A stretch of DNA of 64,000 nucleotides from Mesorhizobium sp. M1B.F.Ca.ET.045.04.1.1 (GTDB taxonomy: Bacteria; Pseudomonadota; Alphaproteobacteria; Rhizobiales; Rhizobiaceae): contig NZ_CP034448.1 of the NCBI RefSeq assembly GCF_003952465.1, positions 2,767,001 to 2,831,000 of the forward strand, in the 5' to 3' direction. The translations under genes and the position numbers were made by a program. Positions 58,478-64,000 of this stretch are shown here, piece by piece. Each line of letters opens with the position of its first letter. Positions within the stretch are counted from its first letter, which is position 1. The notes under the pieces are model-generated. The model searched no databases. It was given only the letters and a program-made list of their open reading frames with translations, and had not been told where the DNA came from.

Positions 58478-60238
58478 CTAGCGCAACCCGCTTCGCTGGC
58501 CCAAGTCGCGCAGCAACTTCTCGTCATCGGGTCGCATCCTGTTTGCCCGAATGAACAACTCGTTGCCGTTTTCCGGGCTTTCGCTGTTGACCACCTGTGC
58601 CAACTGCTTCGCCTCGTCAGTCCGGCCGGCTGCGGTCAGCGCCAAGACCGCAACACGCCTCACATGGGCGTGAGCGTTGCGATGGAGCGTAGCGCGCAAG
58701 GCCCAGGCAGCAGCCTCGTCGGCTCTTCCGAGTCGCAGCAGGGAAATGGCGCGCACCGCCTGGTTAGGAGCGAGGAAGGGATCGAACGGCGACAGTTCTC
58801 TTGCATGGTCGGCTGCCTGGATGGCCATCCTGGCATCCCCTGAGTGGGCTTGGATAAAGGCTCGCGAGTAATGCCCGAAGGCATATGAAGGGCTGAGGAC
58901 CGTGGCGCGCTCCAGAGCCTCGGCGGCTTCTTCGCGCGCACCGACGATCCAGAGCGCGCGCCCGAGAGCGCAATGCGCCGCGGGGTCGTATGGATCGACC
59001 ACCACCGCGTGGGCCGCAAGATCGTGAGCGAGCCGGCCTTCCACGGAGAGATGCGACGGATCAAACAGATACGCTTTCAAAAAATGCGTGAACGAGAGGC
59101 TCGCATAGGGACCTGCAAAGCGCGGGTCGAGGTCGATCGCCGCCTTGAACAGGTCCTCGGCAACCGTATTGTCCTGGCCAGTGAACATGTGCATGTGCCC
59201 CAGGCCACGATGATAGGCCTGCCATGCGTCCAGTTCGTGAAGAGGCCGCCGGACCGCGATATTGCGCTCCGCGAGATTGACCTCGTCGGCGATCAGTGTG
59301 GCGATTTCGTCGGCCAGGGTCTGTCCGAACTGCGAGATGGATGCGAGAGGCCTCAAGAATATTTCGGAGAAAATCACATGGCCACCGGCGGCCGCGATCA
59401 ACTCGACATCGACCCGAAGGGTCGCTCCATCCAGCGTGATGGTGCCGGCGCAGACATAGTCGCAGCGAAGCAGCCGGGCGGCCTTCAGGCTGTTCAGCCC
59501 GACCGACGACAAGGCCTGCAGTGAGTTCGCCGCGATGACGAAGACGGTTCGCAGTCGGGCAAGGTCGCGGATGATGTCCCGCAGCAACCCGTCCCTCAAG
59601 ACGTGGAGGTGCCGGGAAGCGATGTCCTCGAGCGCAAACGGCAGCACCGCGACCGCCGGCCTGTCGCGCCCGGAGGTGCGAACCGGCTGCGCTTCGGCCG
59701 ATCGTGCCGACCCCACAAGAGGCACCGTCGACCTGCTTTCATCGACCAACAAGTCGAAAGCGCTCTGCAACGATCGTTCGCCGGGCAGATCCGCATCGGC
59801 GTGGGGTGTTACAAGCGTATCGAGCTGAGTTTCCGGTGAGGGACTTCGCTGCCCGAAGTCTTGTGCCACTGCTTGAGGTTCTACACTGGTGGCGCCGCGA
59901 CCCTTTGCTTCGTCCTGCGATTGCAGCGTGAGCATGTAGCCGCGCTTTGCAACCGTCTTGATCAGAGCTGCCCCGTCGTCGCCAAGGACGTTTCGAAGGT
60001 CGCGGATCGTCTGTGTCAATGCGTCATCGGTTACGACGAGCCCCTTCCACACGACCTCGAATATCTGATCCCGGCTCACCACGCGGTTTGCGTGCTCAAC
60101 GAGAAATACCAACAGCGAAAACGTCCTCGCGCGGACATCAACGGGTCTGCCCTTGTCCAAAAGGAGACCCCGCTCCCGGTCGAAGGCGCATGCGCCAAGC
60201 CGGATGGTGGCCCTGTCGCGATTATCGGCCTCTCCCAA
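58478..60238 (-). CDS. CadC-like winged-helix regulator with TPR domain
   Basis: The 586-residue protein starts with an OmpR-type winged helix ('RPVDVRARTFSLLVFLVEHANRVVSRDQIFEVVWKG', 'LRNVLGDDGAALIKTVAKRGYML'), followed by a linker, a TolB-like segment ('PAVAVLPFALEDIA') and TPR-type helices from about residue 380. Such proteins resemble adenylate-cyclase-associated or HilA/CadC-type regulators. No membrane segment is evident. It uses TTG as start with AGGGAG at good spacing. It is divergent from the DUF1127 gene and may regulate it. Confidence 0.85.
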   Translation of the reverse strand: MGEADNRDRATIRLGACAFDRERGLLLDKGRPVDVRARTFSLLVFLVEHANRVVSRDQIFEVVWKGLVVTDDALTQTIRDLRNVLGDDGAALIKTVAKRGYMLTLQSQDEAKGRGATSVEPQAVAQDFGQRSPSPETQLDTLVTPHADADLPGERSLQSAFDLLVDESRSTVPLVGSARSAEAQPVRTSGRDRPAVAVLPFALEDIASRHLHVLRDGLLRDIIRDLARLRTVFVIAANSLQALSSVGLNSLKAARLLRCDYVCAGTITLDGATLRVDVELIAAAGGHVIFSEIFLRPLASISQFGQTLADEIATLIADEVNLAERNIAVRRPLHELDAWQAYHRGLGHMHMFTGQDNTVAEDLFKAAIDLDPRFAGPYASLSFTHFLKAYLFDPSHLSVEGRLAHDLAAHAVVVDPYDPAAHCALGRALWIVGAREEAAEALERATVLSPSYAFGHYSRAFIQAHSGDARMAIQAADHARELSPFDPFLAPNQAVRAISLLRLGRADEAAAWALRATLHRNAHAHVRRVAVLALTAAGRTDEAKQLAQVVNSESPENGNELFIRANRMRPDDEKLLRDLGQRSGLR

Positions 60239-60443
60239 CGGCGTCTCCCTTGAAGAGCGCGCCCTACAATAGCGTAGCTAGGCATATTAGGAAATTCGCA
60301 ACTATAACCCATCGTGACCTTGGCGCGATCCAATTTCATCTCGATTTCGGAAATGTTTCCGCTGGGTATCAGGCCTGGCGCTGAAAGCTCGCCTAGTCTC
60401 CACCTGCCGCCCATGAAAAGGCGGCTAGATAGGAGAGAACGCC

Positions 60444-60737
60444 ATGGCCACCATCGAATTCCCCCACAGCGCGGCGGCGGGACGCAAGGAGAGCCGTGCT
60501 GTCCATTGCCTTTTGGCGCTTCTGCACGGAAGCGCTGCTGCCGTTCTGTGGCTACCGCGCTTTTGGGTACAACGCAGGCAGCTTGCGGTCCTCGCGTCGA
60601 TGAGCACTCGCGAGCTCCTGGATATCGGCCTGAACACCTGCGACATCGCCAACGCCCTCGCGCAGCGAAATGACCAGGACCCGACAGTGTATCTGGCAAA
60701 TGTCGTTCGCGAGCGCAGGTTGCGCAGGCAGGCTTAG
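60444..60737 (+). CDS. Small DUF1127-like protein
   Basis: The 97-residue protein ends with a DUF1127/YjiS-like helix pair: 'RRQLAVLASMSTRELLDIGLNTCDI'. The N-terminal 40 residues are unusual. DUF1127 proteins in alphaproteobacteria are linked to RNA and phosphate or stress regulation. AGGAGAG precedes the ATG. It is divergent to the CadC-like regulator. Confidence 0.7.
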   Translation: MATIEFPHSAAAGRKESRAVHCLLALLHGSAAAVLWLPRFWVQRRQLAVLASMSTRELLDIGLNTCDIANALAQRNDQDPTVYLANVVRERRLRRQA

Positions 60738-60931
60738 GGCATTGGTCAAAGACTTGAACATCCATCCGCGCCTGGCACTGCGGATCGAGACCGCTTCCGC
60801 GCCAACTGCGCTTAAACTTGCTGGTTGAAACGCTACCGGCGCAGTGTCGTGTGTTGGCCGCCGGTGGTTCGCGCCGGGAACGGCGGAAGCGCCGTGAGCG
60901 CCCTGGTGTTTCCCATTGTGGCAGGAAACCA

Positions 60932-61225
60932 ATGGCTCATTACGTGTTACTGTCGAATTTCACAGATCAAGGCATCAGGACCATAAGGGACACTCAGAAG
61001 CGTGCTGAGGCCTTCAAAGAGAAGGCGAGCAAAAGCGGGGTCAAGATTCACACCCTGTTGTGGACGCAGGGCAAGTATGACGTCGTGGTGGTTGCCGAAG
61101 CAGAGGACGACATTGGCGCGACCGCGCTAGGCTTATCAATCGCATCGATGGGCAACATCAGAACCGAGATGCTGAGGGCGTTCGACTCTGCAGATATGGG
61201 CAAGATACTGGCCAAAATGGCCTGA
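60932..61225 (+). CDS. GYD-domain protein
   Basis: The 97-residue protein matches the GYD family: 'HYVLLSNFTDQGIRTIRDTQKRAEAFKE', 'WTQGKYDVVVVAEAEDD' and 'GNIRTEMLRAFD'. The family has a ferredoxin-like fold with unknown function. ATG 60,932 follows AGGAAA and fits the family start; longer upstream starts lack homology. Confidence 0.8.
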   Translation: MAHYVLLSNFTDQGIRTIRDTQKRAEAFKEKASKSGVKIHTLLWTQGKYDVVVVAEAEDDIGATALGLSIASMGNIRTEMLRAFDSADMGKILAKMA

Positions 61226-61518
61226 CGGCTGCTTCACCGACGCGTTGGTCGAGGTCTGCGCTGGGCCGGGGCGCTCGGCGCACACCTCGACTAGGGATGT
61301 CTCGTCACGTCAGATCATCGCAGCCCGATAGCGGATCATGCACGCAGCAGGCGCTTGAAAAAGCCGCTTATCCCGTTTGGTTAGGGACCACAACATGTTG
61401 CGAAGGATGGACGAGGGAGTCCCTGCCCCCTCTTCCGGCATGGAGGGGATACAGTCGGCATGACAACATTTGCGAGCAATCCCCGGTAAATGGTATTCTC
61501 ATATTAGAAGGGCGCATC

Positions 61519-61908
61519 ATGCAGATTATCGACCATAGCCTTCAGCCGACTGAAGAGTGGCGTCCCGGGGTGTTGACCAAGATGCAGGTTTCTGCAGCCA
61601 CCGACGCAGCCGCACTCTGCATATTTGAACAGTGGGTCGCACCGGGAGCTGGCACACCGTCTCACACCCATCCCGTCGAGGAAGTCTTGACCGTTCTGGA
61701 AGGTCGGGCCGAGCTTTGGTTGGGCGATGAAAGAACAACGGTGTCAACGGGACAATCCGTCATCGTGCCGGCTGGCAGCTGGCACGGGTTTCGCAATTCC
61801 GGAAGCGTGACATTGCACATGCAGGCTATATTGGCCGCGCCAGCCTTCGAGGCCTCATATAAGGAGCAGCCCGAAGTGATCACACGCTGGGCTACTGCAA
61901 AAGCCTAA
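61519..61908 (+). CDS. Cupin-domain protein
   Basis: The 129-residue protein has a single cupin barrel: 'GAGTPSHTHPVEEVLTVLEGRAELWLGDE' carries the His-His-Glu metal ligands, and 'SVIVPAGSWHGFRNSG' the second histidine motif. AGAAGG precedes ATG 61,519. Its substrate is unknown; single cupins include small dioxygenases, isomerases and sensors. Confidence 0.8.
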   Translation: MQIIDHSLQPTEEWRPGVLTKMQVSAATDAAALCIFEQWVAPGAGTPSHTHPVEEVLTVLEGRAELWLGDERTTVSTGQSVIVPAGSWHGFRNSGSVTLHMQAILAAPAFEASYKEQPEVITRWATAKA

Positions 61909-62078
61909 GTCTGCCATCTGCGATGACGGCAACGGGTCGAGTTCAGAAATTCGAACTGAGACACACGTCGCCGAGACAGAGGGCCGTGAAATAAGGCAGG
62001 ACTGTTGCCAACGAACGTTCGGCCCGAGTCGAGATGGCAATGCTCCTGCCATTTTAGCAAATGCTGGCCCGGAACCGT

Positions 62079-62483
62079 CTAGCGAGCCTGTGCGATCGAA
62101 CTTGTGCCCCTCGGCGCGAAGAAGCACGTCCACCTGAATCTCTGATAGGCTTCGAACTTCATATGGGGAGTGATCGTTCGGTAAAACGTCATCAGACGCT
62201 CGCAGATATGGTACCGATCGTCCGGCGCGGCCTGGACACGCTCCCTTGGAATGAACCACTCTGCTTCTTGTGGCTCGTTCATGTAGGCGGGGCGAGGTAA
62301 TCTGACGTAATAGCCGCCTTTGGTCTCCCTGACGACATCGGAATCGATAGGGTGGCAATCCTTGTTGCCGCAGCAATCATATTGAAGAACCGGGTCAGTC
62401 TTGCCGGTGTACCAATCGTGGGCGTTCGCATCGTTGGCTAAGACAAGCCACATCAATGCAATAGGTCTTTGGAACTGTCGCAT
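62079..62483 (-). CDS. Secreted cysteine-rich small protein, paralogue of the divergent neighbour
   Basis: The 134-residue protein has a short export signal ('PIALMWLVLANDANA', cleavage near 'NAHD'). The mature part carries 'YDCCGNKDCHPI', 'GGYYVRLPR', 'EWFIPRERVQAAPDDRYHICE' and 'CFFAP'. The same order of elements occurs in the protein at 62,641-63,006. Four to five conserved cysteines suggest disulfides or metal binding in the periplasm. Function is unknown. Confidence 0.75.
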   Translation of the reverse strand: MRQFQRPIALMWLVLANDANAHDWYTGKTDPVLQYDCCGNKDCHPIDSDVVRETKGGYYVRLPRPAYMNEPQEAEWFIPRERVQAAPDDRYHICERLMTFYRTITPHMKFEAYQRFRWTCFFAPRGTSSIAQAR

Positions 62484-62505
62484 GGATCAGCCTCTCGCGT
62501 TTGCA

Positions 62506-62525
62506 TAGCATATTAGTAAATGCTA
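62506..62525. promoter_or_regulatory. Dyad TAGCAT-N8-ATGCTA between two divergent genes
   Basis: A perfect 6-base inverted repeat separated by 8 bases (ATTAGTAA) lies just upstream of the minus-strand cysteine-rich gene in an AT-rich patch. It is well placed to be an operator or promoter element for the divergent pair. Confidence 0.4.
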
Positions 62526-62640
62526 ATCTACTAAATGAAGCCGCATCGCCCAGCGCGACATCCAACGGGTCACCTGGCTTGACCGCGAATGGTGTTGTGG
62601 ACGATGACGACTTTCGGTCGCCGCCGGGAGCGGCTCTTCG

Positions 62641-63006
62641 ATGCACTTGGTCAGCACTCGACAACGCGCTGGGCTCGCAACCCTGATGGCCACGGTTGCG
62701 GCGCTGGAGAGTGGTTCTGCGTTAGCGCATAGCGCTGATCGGACCTGGACCTATCCGCCAGCGTGCTGTCACGGCGATGCAGTCACCGGCGAATGTGACA
62801 GGATACCTGCCACGACAGTAACGCCCCGGCCAGATGGCTACGTCATCATCTTGCGGCCGGGCGATCACCGGAAAGTCACTCATCAGAACCGTTATTTCGT
62901 TCCCTACGACGTGGTGATTCCATCCGGTGATGACAATTTTCACATCTGCCTGCATCCCACCGAAGAAGACGGGAATTGCTTCTTCGCGCCCGTCGACGCG
63001 ATGTGA
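62641..63006 (+). CDS. Secreted cysteine-rich small protein, paralogue of the divergent neighbour
   Basis: The 121-residue protein has a signal peptide ('LATLMATVAALESGSALAHS'). The mature part has 'PPACCHGDAVTGECDRIP', 'DGYVIILRPGD', 'RYFVPYDVVIPSGDDNFHICL' and 'NCFFAP'. It shares the CC-x(n)-C, GY-V, F-P..V, DD..HIC and CFFAP elements with the divergent protein, so the two arose by duplication. Function is unknown. Confidence 0.75.
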   Translation: MHLVSTRQRAGLATLMATVAALESGSALAHSADRTWTYPPACCHGDAVTGECDRIPATTVTPRPDGYVIILRPGDHRKVTHQNRYFVPYDVVIPSGDDNFHICLHPTEEDGNCFFAPVDAM

Positions 63007-63303
63007 CTCTTTTCAGGCCTCTCGGAAGTCGTTGAGGGAGGCGTTGGCGAGGCTTCTCTCCATGGAGCGTGGTCGGCGGCGCATTCGAAACAAGCAGTAT
63101 TCGCAGCGGTGCCGTCCGGCCACCTTTCAGCATCCGAGGTAGCGCGGACCTGAGTCCGCATCGGGCGTCTCGAGGCGCGCTCTCGGTGATCCGCGCCCAT
63201 CGATGAAGCGAGCCGCCGCTCGGTGGCAATCGCCGAAGACGCGCGATCCCGATCCGCAGGCGCTGCTGGCCCATCCGAGTAAGCCGGCGCGGCCACTGCT
63301 CCT
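63007..63303. other. Stretch without recognisable gene
   Basis: Short frames on both strands give arginine-rich, low-information translations. I see no family match, repeat or clear regulatory site. Confidence 0.4.
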
Positions 63304-63603
63304 CACCTCCCCGTAAGCGCCTGTGACGTGCAGAGGGGACTGCCGTCTAGTTCAGCACCCCTCTGATCAATCTCCTCGACACTCCTTGTCCCCGTCAGCG
63401 CCATGGTGACGGAGAGCTCCTTGCGCAGGATCTCGATCGCTTTCGCCACGCCGGCCTCGCCGCCGGCGCCGAGGCCGTAGACGTAGGCGCGCCCGACCAG
63501 ACAGCGCGGGCGCCCAGTGCCAATGCGCGCATCACATCCTGGCCCGAGCGCACGCCGCCGTCGAACAGCACCTCCACCTCCGAGCCTACCGCTTCACGAC
63601 ACG
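63304..63603 (-). pseudogene. 3' fragment of an FMN-dependent alpha-hydroxy-acid oxidase (LldD-like)
   Basis: The minus strand encodes the C-terminal end of the family: '[33 protein letters not shown]', then after a one-base shift near 63,500 '[28 protein letters not shown]' and '[14 protein letters not shown]', ending with TGA at 63,304-63,306. The substrate Arg/His and most of the barrel are missing because the 5' end is replaced by a DUF983-like fragment. Confidence 0.7.
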
Positions 63604-63797
63604 AACCCAATATGGCGGATCGAAGTCGAGCCGGAGCCACAGAGCGAAGCTCAGGGCGGGCAATGCAACGATGGACGTCGAAAAGAAGGCGGGGCCGTCT
63701 GCCAAATCTGCAAAAAGAATAGCCCAAGCCGCACCCCCCGCACTGCGCGTGCGAGCGTCAGGAAGCGTGAAAACACGCCCCCTTTGCGGGGAATAGA
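63591..63797 (-). pseudogene. Broken DUF983-like membrane protein fragment
   Basis: Reading across small frameshifts, the minus strand gives '[10 protein letters not shown]', 'CGLGYSF' and '[26 protein letters not shown]' then 'DPPYWVRVV'. This resembles DUF983 proteins ('CGLDYSFAD..DGPA.F...IVG..V..LALW.E....PPYW'). The usual C-terminal membrane part is lost where it fuses to the LldD-like fragment. Confidence 0.45.
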
Positions 63798-64000
63798 TCG
63801 GGAGCGCCGATAAGCGCGGTATTGCGGCCCGCCGCCTTGGCCGCCAGGCTACCGCCGCCAGAAGTCACGGTGGGCAGCGAGAAGCTCGTCCTCAATTTCG
63901 GGGAAGGGGCCGTGAACCTCGATCTTCTTCTGCCCGGAGCCGAGCACAACGCGCGAGGACAGGCTCATCGTCGGGTTTTCAGGATGGTCCCCAGTCAGCG
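63798..64000. other. Right-edge sequence of unclear content
   Basis: No frame shows a recognisable family. It may be the start of a gene cut by the window edge. Confidence 0.3.

Overview
The window looks like chromosome or megaplasmid DNA of a high-GC alphaproteobacterium, most likely a Rhizobiales member close to Mesorhizobium. This is inferred from base composition, the density of ABC solute importers and the gene families present; I could not run a search. No rRNA, tRNA or CRISPR array was seen.

Bases 1-30,760 form the most unusual part. A single reading frame, already open at the left edge, encodes more than 7,475 residues of a giant repetitive secreted protein. It has about 25 N-terminal beta-type repeats, a dockerin-like EF-hand pair, Calx-beta-like segments, RTX calcium-binding repeats, two ConA/LamG-like domains and a C-terminal metzincin motif. 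It is followed on the same strand by a GAF-membrane-HlyD protein, a PqqD-like/M50 protease/HlyD fusion, a SapC-family protein, a compact SecA-like ATPase (frameshifted in this sequence) and a third HlyD-like adaptor. No ABC exporter or TolC-type gene is present here. I read this as a dedicated and possibly undescribed export and maturation system for the giant protein.

Bases 31,200-40,476 carry a branched-chain-amino-acid-type ABC importer in two divergent arms: livG-F-H-M plus an FAD oxidoreductase to the left, and a GntR regulator, DUF3830, TIGR04076, aldo/keto reductase, NTF2-like and substrate-binding genes to the right. Next come a Tat-exported sulfite-oxidase-family molybdoenzyme (41,004-42,161) and a CUT1-type sugar importer whose ATPase gene diverges from its binding-protein and permease genes (42,976-47,944).

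Bases 48,324-56,747 hold a LacI-controlled catabolic cluster: LacI operators, lacI-type regulator, RbsB/A/C-type importer, phosphotriesterase-like hydrolase, glutamine-amidotransferase-like protein, PfkB kinase (opposite strand), BtpA/SgcQ-like protein, TenA and a truncated M20 amidohydrolase. The last genes suggest uptake and salvage of a nucleoside-like or thiamine-pyrimidine-like compound (inference).

Bases 56,748-64,000 are a mosaic of small genes and remnants: IS5 and SnoaL-like fragments, a GFA protein, a CadC-like TPR regulator, DUF1127, GYD, a cupin, a divergent pair of paralogous cysteine-rich secreted proteins, and a junction joining broken DUF983 and alpha-hydroxy-acid oxidase genes. 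At least six otherwise well-preserved reading frames are interrupted by what looks like one missing base, mostly in G or C runs. This may reflect consensus errors rather than true gene decay.
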